From Cytobacillus oceanisediminis (GTDB lineage: Bacteria; Bacillota; Bacilli; Bacillales; Cytobacillaceae), in NCBI RefSeq assembly GCF_022811925.1, contig NZ_CP065511.1:2101501-2165500 (forward strand): a DNA stretch of 64,000 nucleotides, given 5' to 3'. Below, one piece after another: positions 58,436-64,000 of this stretch. The position numbers and the translations under genes are program-made. Below the pieces are notes generated by a model. It saw only the letters and a program-made list of their open reading frames with translations, was not told where the DNA came from and searched no databases. Every line of letters begins with the position of its first letter. Position 1 is the first letter of the stretch.

Positions 58436-58466
58436 AGAAGTCCGGGAATCCCGGGCTTCTTTTTTC
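58436..58466 (+). terminator. Rho-independent terminator after korB
   Basis: AGAAGTCCGGG pairs with CCCGGGCTTCT with one wobble, then a T-run. Confidence 0.92.
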
Positions 58467-58487
58467 TTGTGTTGAAATAAGATTAAA

Positions 58488-58503
58488 TGTGACACTTATC
58501 ACA
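58488..58503 (+). promoter_or_regulatory. Fnr/Crp-type palindrome
   Basis: TGTGA-CACTTA-TCACA matches the B. subtilis Fnr consensus TGTGAnnnnnnTCACA in all ten conserved positions. A TAGTAT at 58525-58530 lies about 32 bp from its centre, the spacing of a class II activator site. Confidence 0.6.
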
Positions 58504-58617
58504 CACAAAATATTAAATTTAGTCTAGTATTAGTGAATGTGCAGGATTAAAATTATCCCTGATCGTACATACAAGTAATAGCTTCTGATAAGAGGCTGAG
58601 TGCTGTTTTCTATTGTT

Positions 58618-58646
58618 TTAACTATCAGAAAGCCTTATACTATAAT
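58618..58646 (+). promoter_or_regulatory. candidate sigma-A promoter for miaB-ricA
   Basis: TTAACT (58618-58623), 17-bp spacer, TATAAT (58641-58646). Perfect -10, moderate -35. Confidence 0.55.
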
Positions 58647-58741
58647 AATGTGCACATATATAAATTGCACAACATGATAATAGCTGAAAATTGAGTTTAA
58701 ATGATAGATGCTGCTCAGGAGAAAGAGAAAGGGGATACATG

Positions 58742-60289
58742 ATGAACGAAAAACAGCGTTTAGAAAGCCAGCAAGTGCAAACAGCAAATCCTTCGGACAA
58801 AAAATCCGTAAAGGATTACAGCAAATACTTTGAAACTGTTTATACTGCACCTTCCTTAAAGGAAGCGAAAAAACGCGGTAAAGAAGAAGTGAAATATCAT
58901 AAAGATTTTAGCATTCCTGAAGAATTTCATGGCATGGGGAATGGCCGCAAATTCTATATCCGCACTTACGGCTGCCAGATGAATGAGCATGATACCGAAG
59001 TTATGGCTGGTATTTTCCTTGGTCTTGGCTATGAGCATACAGAATCAGTGGAAGATGCAAATGTCATTTTGCTTAATACATGTGCCATCCGTGAAAATGC
59101 CGAAAATAAAGTGTTTGGAGAACTTGGCCATCTAAAACATTTAAAAAAGGAAAATCCCGATCTTCTAATTGGTGTCTGCGGATGTATGTCACAGGAAGAA
59201 TCTGTTGTTAACAAGATTCTTAAAACATATAACCAGGTAGATATGATATTTGGAACACACAACATTCACCGTCTTCCTAACATTCTTCAAGAAGCGTATA
59301 TGTCGAAGGAAATGGTTATTGAAGTATGGTCTAAAGAAGGGGATGTAATTGAGAACCTTCCAAAAGTGCGCCGCGGCAATATTAAAGCATGGGTCAACAT
59401 TATGTACGGCTGTGATAAATTCTGCACGTACTGCATTGTTCCTTATACACGCGGAAAAGAGCGGAGCAGACGTCCTGAGGATATCATTCAGGAAGTGCGC
59501 CAGTTAGCGGCACAGGGCTACCAGGAAATTACCCTGCTTGGGCAAAACGTAAACGCGTATGGAAAAGATTTTGAGGATATGAAATACGGCCTTGGCGATT
59601 TAATGGATGAAATGCGCAAAATCGACATTCCGCGAGTACGCTTTACAACCAGCCATCCGCGCGACTTTGACGATCATCTGATTGAAGTGCTTGCCAAAGG
59701 CGGCAATCTGGTAGAGCATATTCACCTTCCAGTTCAATCTGGTTCTACAGATGTCCTGAAAATCATGGCCCGTAAATATACAAGGGAACAATACTTGGAG
59801 CTGGTTCGCAAGATTAAAGCGGCTATTCCAGAGGCTACTTTCACAACTGATATCATCGTCGGCTATCCTAATGAGACAGAAGAGCAATTTGAAGAAACAA
59901 TATCCCTGTATAGGGAGGTAGGCTTCGAAGCTGCTTATACGTTCATTTACTCACCTCGTGAAGGCACACCAGCGGCTAAAATGGTGGATAACGTGCCAAT
60001 GGAAGTGAAGAAAGAACGTCTTCAGCGCCTGAACGCAGTTGTTAATGAATTATCGGCAGAAGCAATGAAAAAATATAAAGGCCAGACTGTCGAAGTTCTT
60101 GTGGAAGGGGAAAGCAAGAACAATCCTGAAATTCTTGCAGGATACACAAGAAAGAACAAGCTGGTAAACTTTAAGGGACCGAAAACAGCAATCGGCAAAA
60201 TTGTGAATGTAAAAGTAACCGATGCGAAGACTTGGTCCCTAAACGGAGAAATGGCAGAAGAACTAGACGCGGTTGAGGTGAAGCAGTAA
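58742..60289 (+). CDS. miaB: tRNA (ms2i6A37) methylthiotransferase MiaB
   Basis: A 515-residue radical-SAM enzyme (YmcB) adding the methylthio group to i6A37 of tRNAs reading UNN codons. The N-terminal cluster cysteines are in YGCQMNEHD (Cys 78), NTCAIREN (Cys 114) and GVCGCM (Cys 146/148). The radical SAM triad is Cys 224/228/231 in [14 protein letters not shown] domain covers about 445-508. The longer N-terminal extension is normal for Bacillus. The second of two adjacent ATGs is better spaced. It overlaps ricA by one base. Confidence 0.96.
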   Translation: MNEKQRLESQQVQTANPSDKKSVKDYSKYFETVYTAPSLKEAKKRGKEEVKYHKDFSIPEEFHGMGNGRKFYIRTYGCQMNEHDTEVMAGIFLGLGYEHTESVEDANVILLNTCAIRENAENKVFGELGHLKHLKKENPDLLIGVCGCMSQEESVVNKILKTYNQVDMIFGTHNIHRLPNILQEAYMSKEMVIEVWSKEGDVIENLPKVRRGNIKAWVNIMYGCDKFCTYCIVPYTRGKERSRRPEDIIQEVRQLAAQGYQEITLLGQNVNAYGKDFEDMKYGLGDLMDEMRKIDIPRVRFTTSHPRDFDDHLIEVLAKGGNLVEHIHLPVQSGSTDVLKIMARKYTREQYLELVRKIKAAIPEATFTTDIIVGYPNETEEQFEETISLYREVGFEAAYTFIYSPREGTPAAKMVDNVPMEVKKERLQRLNAVVNELSAEAMKKYKGQTVEVLVEGESKNNPEILAGYTRKNKLVNFKGPKTAIGKIVNVKVTDAKTWSLNGEMAEELDAVEVKQ

Positions 60290-60714
60290 TGGCAAAATAC
60301 ACAAAAGATGAGATTGTAGAACGTGCGAAGGAATTGGCACGCATGATTGCAGAGACAGAAGAAGTGGATTTCTTCAAGCGTGCAGAAGCACAGATTAATG
60401 AAAACGAAAAGGTTAGTGCTACCATTACAACGATCAAAGGCTTGCAAAAGCAGGCTGTCAATCTTCAGCACTATGGTAAAGCTGAAGCATTAAAGAAAAC
60501 GGAAGAAAAAATTGCCCAGTTGGAACAGCAGCTGGATGAAATCCCGGTTGTCCAGGAATTCAAGCAATCCCAGGTGGATGTTAATGAATTGCTGCAGATT
60601 GTGGCTAATACGATTTCCAACACTGTAACAGACGAAGTCATTACTTCTACAGGCGGAAATCTCCTGAGCGGCGAAACGGGATCAAAAATCAGCAACAGCA
60701 GCTGTACACATTAA
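60289..60714 (+). CDS. ricA: RicA (YmcA), RNase Y specificity / biofilm regulator subunit
   Basis: A 141-residue helical protein. In B. subtilis YmcA, YlbF and YaaT form the Ric complex, which carries Fe-S clusters, directs RNase Y cleavage and promotes Spo0A phosphorylation, competence and biofilm formation. A Cys near the C-terminus (139, in SNSSCTH) is placed as a cluster ligand. The one-base overlap with miaB indicates coupling. A strong terminator follows. Confidence 0.94.
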   Translation: MAKYTKDEIVERAKELARMIAETEEVDFFKRAEAQINENEKVSATITTIKGLQKQAVNLQHYGKAEALKKTEEKIAQLEQQLDEIPVVQEFKQSQVDVNELLQIVANTISNTVTDEVITSTGGNLLSGETGSKISNSSCTH

Positions 60715-60727
60715 TAAACTGATAGCG

Positions 60728-60762
60728 AAACACCCTGCACCAATTAGTGCAGGGTGTTTTTT
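60728..60762 (+). terminator. Rho-independent terminator after ricA
   Basis: AAACACCCTGCAC pairs perfectly with GTGCAGGGTGTTT around a 6-base loop, then Ts. It may also end the convergent minus-strand cluster, though the T-tract is shorter on that strand. Confidence 0.94.
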
Positions 60763-60817
60763 ACGTTCTATATTTAAGGGAGGAATTGGTATTGGCCATG
60801 GGTTGTGGGGGGGCCTT

Positions 60818-61168
60818 TTATTGGTTTCGCAATAGTTCTACTGCCTTTAAAAATTCTTTTCTGTACTCCTGCTGTTCAATGATCGCAGCATTTAACGTTG
60901 ACAGCAGGGATTGATTCAGCATTTTAGTCCCTGCATCATCAGATTTTTTGTCCAAAAAGTTGAGGAGAAAAGTATATACAAGGAGCAATGTCGAGTAATT
61001 ATCCACATATGTGAGATTGATAGCCCGTCCGCCCTTTCCGCCAGCAGCATGGTTATTGATCGACGGTATTCCGGCTTCTGCAGCCATATCAATAAACTCC
61101 TTTGGAATACCCAGCTGCTTGAGGACTTCCGGATCCAGATCCAGCTTTTGCATATTTTGACTTAGCAT
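60818..61168 (-). CDS. uncharacterised protein, third gene of the cotE-divergent cluster
   Basis: A 116-residue protein I do not recognise. A soluble N-terminus (LDPEVLKQLGIPKEFIDMAAEAGIP) is followed by a Gly-rich turn AAGGKGGRAIN, then a hydrophobic stretch (about 57-72, YSTLLLVYTFLLNFL), then a helical charged C-terminus. A strong ribosome site GGGAGGGAG precedes the ATG, supporting a real gene. It lies 65 bp after the 98-residue gene on the same strand. Location next to cotE suggests a spore-associated role, as inference only. Confidence 0.8.
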   Translation of the reverse strand: MLSQNMQKLDLDPEVLKQLGIPKEFIDMAAEAGIPSINNHAAGGKGGRAINLTYVDNYSTLLLVYTFLLNFLDKKSDDAGTKMLNQSLLSTLNAAIIEQQEYRKEFLKAVELLRNQ

Positions 61169-61233
61169 GGTACTCCCTCCCTTCTTTTTGGACGTTTTAA
61201 GATTCTGTATAGAAAGAATTGCTTTATCTTTAA

Positions 61234-61530
61234 TTATGCTTTGTTGCTTTGCTGCTGAGTTGTAGTGTTCACAGAAATGGCTGTGGAGTCTCCTCCATTT
61301 GCAATATTGTATTGAGCTGAAAGAATTGGAATGTTGATCAGTGCAGCGTTAATAGCAAAGCCTCCACCAGAAATCGGCAATTGGCCGTTTAGGTTTGTTT
61401 GAGGAAGGTTTGCTTGTGCAGCGAAAGTAAAAGCTTCCGCTTCATTGCCGCTGTCTGCTCCATTTACTGCTCCGCCGCTCGGCAATACGCCATTGTCTTT
61501 TTCGTAATCGTCATAGCATCTTGATAGCAT
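61234..61530 (-). CDS. uncharacterised small Ala/Asn/Gly-rich protein, second gene of the cluster
   Basis: A 98-residue protein I do not recognise. After MLSRCYDDYEKD with one Cys it is rich in Ala, Asn, Gly, Gln, Ser and Thr with beta-type segments (AEAFTFAAQANLPQ, GGGFAINAALINIPIL, STAISVNTTTQQQ). Only one Lys is present before the C-terminal one. The composition recalls self-assembling spore-surface proteins. The ribosome site AAGGAGGTG lies on the 3' arm of a short hairpin (61545-61560). Confidence 0.82.
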   Translation of the reverse strand: MLSRCYDDYEKDNGVLPSGGAVNGADSGNEAEAFTFAAQANLPQTNLNGQLPISGGGFAINAALINIPILSAQYNIANGGDSTAISVNTTTQQQSNKA

Positions 61531-61544
61531 ATTTTTTTCACCTC

Positions 61545-61560
61545 CTTCAATTGATTGAAG
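61545..61560 (-). other. hairpin touching the ribosome site of the 98-residue gene
   Basis: CTTCAAT and ATTGAAG form a 7-bp stem with a 2-base loop. On the minus strand the 3' arm runs directly into GAGGTG, so folding could limit ribosome access. Confidence 0.45.
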
Positions 61561-61575
61561 TGGCTGTTTTCTAGA

Positions 61576-61950
61576 TTATGAGTCTTTCTTCATCATGTCT
61601 GAAAGATCCAGATCCAGAAGTTTTTTACCGTTTACAGATAGTTTCACCTGTTTATAATCCTCGGATGTTTCCACAACAGGCAGCAGATTTTTTAATGCAG
61701 GAATTATATTCCCGATCCCGGAGGAATTTTTTGTGAAGAGCCCTTCTAAGTTTTTCAACGGCTTAAGAGATTCCATAAGATTTCCTTTTAACTCTTCAGA
61801 CTGAATTTTTTCTAATCCTTTTGTATAGAATCCGCCCAATGTTTCAGTAAACTTGGCTACCATTTGTTCAGCATATTGTTTTGCTTCTTCCCCTGTCAGC
61901 TCCTTGCCATTGATTGAAACTTTATAGTTGGAGTTCTCCTTGTCTGCCAT
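61576..61950 (-). CDS. uncharacterised protein, first gene of the cotE-divergent cluster
   Basis: A 124-residue, Lys-rich, largely helical protein I do not recognise. It begins MADKENSNYKVSINGKELTGEEAKQ and ends with VKLSVNGKKLLDLDLSDMM; a VSINGK/LSVNGK segment occurs near both ends. No signal or membrane segment is seen. The ribosome site AAGGAGGTG is strong. The upstream region carries a sigma-K-like promoter and is shared with divergent cotE. Confidence 0.82.
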   Translation of the reverse strand: MADKENSNYKVSINGKELTGEEAKQYAEQMVAKFTETLGGFYTKGLEKIQSEELKGNLMESLKPLKNLEGLFTKNSSGIGNIIPALKNLLPVVETSEDYKQVKLSVNGKKLLDLDLSDMMKKDS

Positions 61951-61976
61951 TCCTGTTCACCTCCTTATCGATAGTT

Positions 61977-62004
61977 TATTATATAGATTCTTGAGCCAAG
62001 CTGT
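61977..62004 (-). promoter_or_regulatory. sigma-K-like promoter for the three-gene cluster
   Basis: On the minus strand: AC at -35, 17-bp spacer, TATATAATA, one mismatch from CATAnnnTA. The same bases contain TATAAT, so a sigma-A -10 is an alternative, but no TTGACA-like -35 is present. The start would lie about 20 bases before the ribosome site. Confidence 0.4.
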
Positions 62005-62136
62005 CTCCGCAGATGCAGCAGGACAAACGTGCATTTTTCAATCACATACCTATCAGTGAGTTTTAAGGCCTTACCATAGGCAGGCACTTTCCTTATTTAT
62101 ATAGAGAATTCTCCTGCTGGATTTGTTCTGACCGGA

Positions 62137-62163
62137 ACATTCGCCCGCTCCCGGCATACTATA
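62137..62163 (+). promoter_or_regulatory. sigma-K/sigma-E-like promoter for cotE
   Basis: AC at 62137-62138, 16-bp spacer, CATACTATA at 62155-62163, a full match to the sigma-K -10 CATAnnnTA that also resembles the sigma-E -10. cotE has both sigma-E and sigma-K promoters in B. subtilis. Confidence 0.6.
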
Positions 62164-62267
62164 AATCATGCCAATACTTTTGCCTAACATTCATCAAAAA
62201 TTATCGCACACTAGTCTAATATCCCGCATAGGATGAATTGAAAATGAATGAGGAGGGTTCGCTCGCA

Positions 62268-62813
62268 ATGGGAGATTACAGAGAGATTATAACGAAAGCG
62301 GTCGTTGCGAAAGGACGTAAATTCACACAGTCCAATCATACGATCTGCCCGTCACACCATCCGTCAAGCATACTTGGCTGCTGGATCATAAACCATACGT
62401 ACGAGGCGAAAAAAGCTGGAAAAACAGTGGAAATCTGCGGCCATTATGACATTAACGTTTGGTACTCTTTCAACAACAATACAAAAACCGAAGTTGTTAC
62501 CGAACGGGTTGAGTATAAAGATGTCATTAAATTGAAGTACCGTGATCCGGACTGTTTGGATGATCATGATGTCATCGCCCGTGTTCTGCAGCAGCCTAGC
62601 TGCTGTGAAGCAGTCATTTCTCCAAACGGCAACAAAATCATCGTCACTGTGGAAAGAGAGTTCATGGTCGAGGTGATCGGCGAAACAAAAGTTTGTGTAG
62701 CTGTTTACCCAGACAAGTGCGAATGTGATGATGACGATTGGGGACTTGATGTGGACGATGAAGAATTCGAGGATTTAAATCCGGATTTCTTGGTGGGAAC
62801 TGAAGAAGAATAA
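62268..62813 (+). CDS. cotE: spore outer coat morphogenetic protein CotE
   Basis: A 181-residue protein that organises the outer coat on the mother-cell side. The core is conserved: [51 protein letters not shown] and SPNGNKIIV. It ends in the acidic tail typical of CotE ([24 protein letters not shown]). I chose ATG 62268 after AGGAGGG, matching B. subtilis length. Extra Cys residues (about seven in total, including CECDDDD) are more than I recall for B. subtilis CotE. Confidence 0.96.
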   Translation: MGDYREIITKAVVAKGRKFTQSNHTICPSHHPSSILGCWIINHTYEAKKAGKTVEICGHYDINVWYSFNNNTKTEVVTERVEYKDVIKLKYRDPDCLDDHDVIARVLQQPSCCEAVISPNGNKIIVTVEREFMVEVIGETKVCVAVYPDKCECDDDDWGLDVDDEEFEDLNPDFLVGTEEE

Positions 62814-62818
62814 TGACA

Positions 62819-62850
62819 AACTAGGAGGTTTTGCTTCCTAGTTTTTCTTT
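62819..62850 (+). terminator. Rho-independent terminator after cotE
   Basis: AACTAGGA pairs with TCCTAGTT around a 9-base loop, then TTTCTTTTT. Confidence 0.9.
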
Positions 62851-62976
62851 TTATATTTTCATAATGCCAGCCATATTCCAGCGAATTAACGATAGTATCT
62901 TCCGCCTTTAGTCTGAATTCATCTGCAGAGTCTTTCCTTAGAATGGAGGTATAAGATGTAAAGGGGAGAGGCAAGG

Positions 62977-64000
62977 ATGAAAATATTTCAATTGAATTTG
63001 AAGTGCAATGATTTAGACAGGATGAAAGAATTTTATACAAATGTGCTGGAGATGGAGCTGCTGACGGAGACTGAAAGTTATTTTACGATCATGGCCGGCT
63101 CAACTAAGATTCTTTTTGAGAAAGATGCAGCGATTCCTTTTTATCATGTATGCTTCCGGACTAATACTGAGTACTTTGATCATATATATCAGAAATTAGG
63201 GGCTGAAAGTGTGCTGCTGCCAAATGAGTGCGGCGAATACAGTATGTTTTGGAAAGGAAAGCAGGCCTATTTTATCGATCCGGACGGAAATATTATGGAG
63301 ATGCTGGAGCGGCCTTTGGATGGTGTAAAAAAGGAGGGTATCCGCTGGCATGATGTTGGGGAAGTTGGCTTGCCTGTCAAAGATGTAGCTGCAATGGAGC
63401 AGGAATTAGATCAGTATCTGTACAATGAACAGATGGATTCCAGCGAGACGTTTGCTTTTTACGGAGACAGGAAAGGGGTTTTTGTGTTAGTGAAGGAAGG
63501 GCGGAACTGGTATCCAACAGAAAGGGCTGCCGTTATTTCTCCTATTAAGATATTTGCTTCGGGACCAAGGGATGCCATGTTTCAGCATCAGGAATATCCT
63601 TACGAAGTGATCGTGAGAAAGGAATGGGAAGGGAGCATCCCAGCTGTGCAATTTCGCATTGCACGTCCGACAAACCAGCTTGATAAACTCATCTCCTTTT
63701 ATGAAAAAGGACTGGGTCTGAAGAGAGTCGGCGAGTTTCGGAATCATGAAGGCTATGATGGCATTATGATTGGTCTGCCTGATAGCCAGTATCATCTTGA
63801 ATTTACTCAATCCAAGGAAAAAATGGAGCTTCCGCAGCCGACAAAGGAGCATCTATTAGTCTTTTATGTGGGAGACCGCCTGGAGCGGGATAACATTGCC
63901 GAAAGGCTTTCTGCTTTTGGGTATTTGGAAACAGAACCGGAAAATCCATATTGGGGCAGAGGCGGAGTTACGATAGAAGATCCTGATGGATGGCCGATTG
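62977..64000 (+). CDS. multi-domain VOC (glyoxalase-fold) protein with YycE-like C-terminus, partial
   Basis: At least 341 residues, open to the window end. Residues 1-112 form one VOC module (MKIFQLNLKCNDLDRMKEFYTNVLEMELL ends the first repeat; FIDPDGNIMEMLE closes it). About 115-205 look like a weaker second module (GEVGLPVKDVAAMEQEL). From about 221 the sequence reads like a stand-alone YycE: QFRIARPTNQLDKLISFYEKG, GYDGIMIGLP, HLEFTQ and GGVTIEDPDGW. Such a fusion is unusual. Start is ATG 62977 after AAGGGGAG. Function unknown; VOC proteins include lyases, dioxygenases and resistance proteins. Confidence 0.88.
   Translation, partial: MKIFQLNLKCNDLDRMKEFYTNVLEMELLTETESYFTIMAGSTKILFEKDAAIPFYHVCFRTNTEYFDHIYQKLGAESVLLPNECGEYSMFWKGKQAYFIDPDGNIMEMLERPLDGVKKEGIRWHDVGEVGLPVKDVAAMEQELDQYLYNEQMDSSETFAFYGDRKGVFVLVKEGRNWYPTERAAVISPIKIFASGPRDAMFQHQEYPYEVIVRKEWEGSIPAVQFRIARPTNQLDKLISFYEKGLGLKRVGEFRNHEGYDGIMIGLPDSQYHLEFTQSKEKMELPQPTKEHLLVFYVGDRLERDNIAERLSAFGYLETEPENPYWGRGGVTIEDPDGWPI

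Larger units (their letters stand above)
58431..58741 (+). other. korB-miaB intergenic region
   Basis: 311 bp without a gene. It contains the korB terminator, a perfect Fnr-type palindrome (58488-58503) with a suitably spaced TAGTAT (58525-58530), a second promoter TTAACT-17-TATAAT (58618-58646), and the AAAGGGGA ribosome site of miaB. Confidence 0.55.
61951..62267. other. divergent intergenic region between the minus-strand cluster and cotE
   Basis: 317 bp without a gene. It carries a minus-strand ribosome site and promoter near 61960-62004, a plus-strand sigma-K/E-like promoter at 62137-62163, and the AGGAGGG ribosome site of cotE at 62251-62257. Confidence 0.6.

Noticed and set aside
62705..63040. 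111-codon minus-strand frame across the cotE end
   Set aside because: Antisense to the acidic cotE tail and the cotE terminator; no ribosome site.

Overview
This is a chromosomal core window from a low-to-moderate GC, endospore-forming Bacillaceae. Gene order follows the Bacillus subtilis uppS-cdsA ... nusA-infB ... dapA-spoIIIE ... recA-rny ... miaB-cotE region almost gene for gene. Sporulation genes (dpaAB, ymxH, spoIIIE, spoVS, cotE) show a spore former. The 2-oxoacid:ferredoxin oxidoreductase pair, the nucleoside ABC operon beside its GntR regulator and the Bacillaceae-type intergenic repeats suggest a Cytobacillus/Mesobacillus-like relative rather than B. subtilis itself; the genus is a guess. 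Nearly everything lies on the + strand. The exception is a three-gene minus-strand cluster at 60.8-62.0 kb.

Layout. 0.1-6.2 kb: undecaprenyl-PP synthesis, CDP-DAG synthesis, DXP reductoisomerase, site-2 protease RseP, ProRS. 6.6-10.9 kb: PolC. 11.2-19.2 kb: the rimP-nusA-rnpM-ylxQ-infB-ylxP-rbfA-truB-ribF-rpsO translation/transcription block. 19.5-24.5 kb: pnp, an atypical deacetylase ylxY, M16 protease mlpA, ymxH. 24.9-30 kb: dipicolinate synthase dpaAB and asd-dapG-dapA, the DAP/dipicolinate branch that feeds cell wall and spore core. 30.3-35.6 kb: RNase J2-like protein, TepA, YlzJ, SpoIIIE. 36-41.7 kb: nupR plus nupNOPQ nucleoside uptake. 42-49.7 kb: ymfF/H/I/J/K, rodZ, pgsA, cinA. 50-55.5 kb: recA, rny, ymdB, spoVS, an M19 dipeptidase. 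55.8-60.7 kb: korAB, miaB, ricA. 60.8-64 kb: three unrecognised minus-strand genes divergent from cotE, then the start of a multi-VOC fusion cut by the window edge.

No rRNA, tRNA, IS, prophage or CRISPR was seen. Most genes are ordinary, so the interest lies mainly in regulation and intergenic structure. A three-copy hairpin repeat shows compensatory stem changes. A second hairpin repeat lies before polC. A long inverted repeat sits between dapG and dapA. Overlapping terminator/anti-terminator pairings lie between nupN and nupO. An 18-bp dyad and two cre-like sites precede nupR. A perfect Fnr-type palindrome lies between korB and miaB, a sigma-H-like promoter precedes spoVS, and divergent sigma-K-like promoters lie between cotE and the minus-strand cluster. 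The best candidate for something undescribed is that three-gene cluster, which has the context of a spore-surface locus but no family I can name. All motif calls were made by eye.
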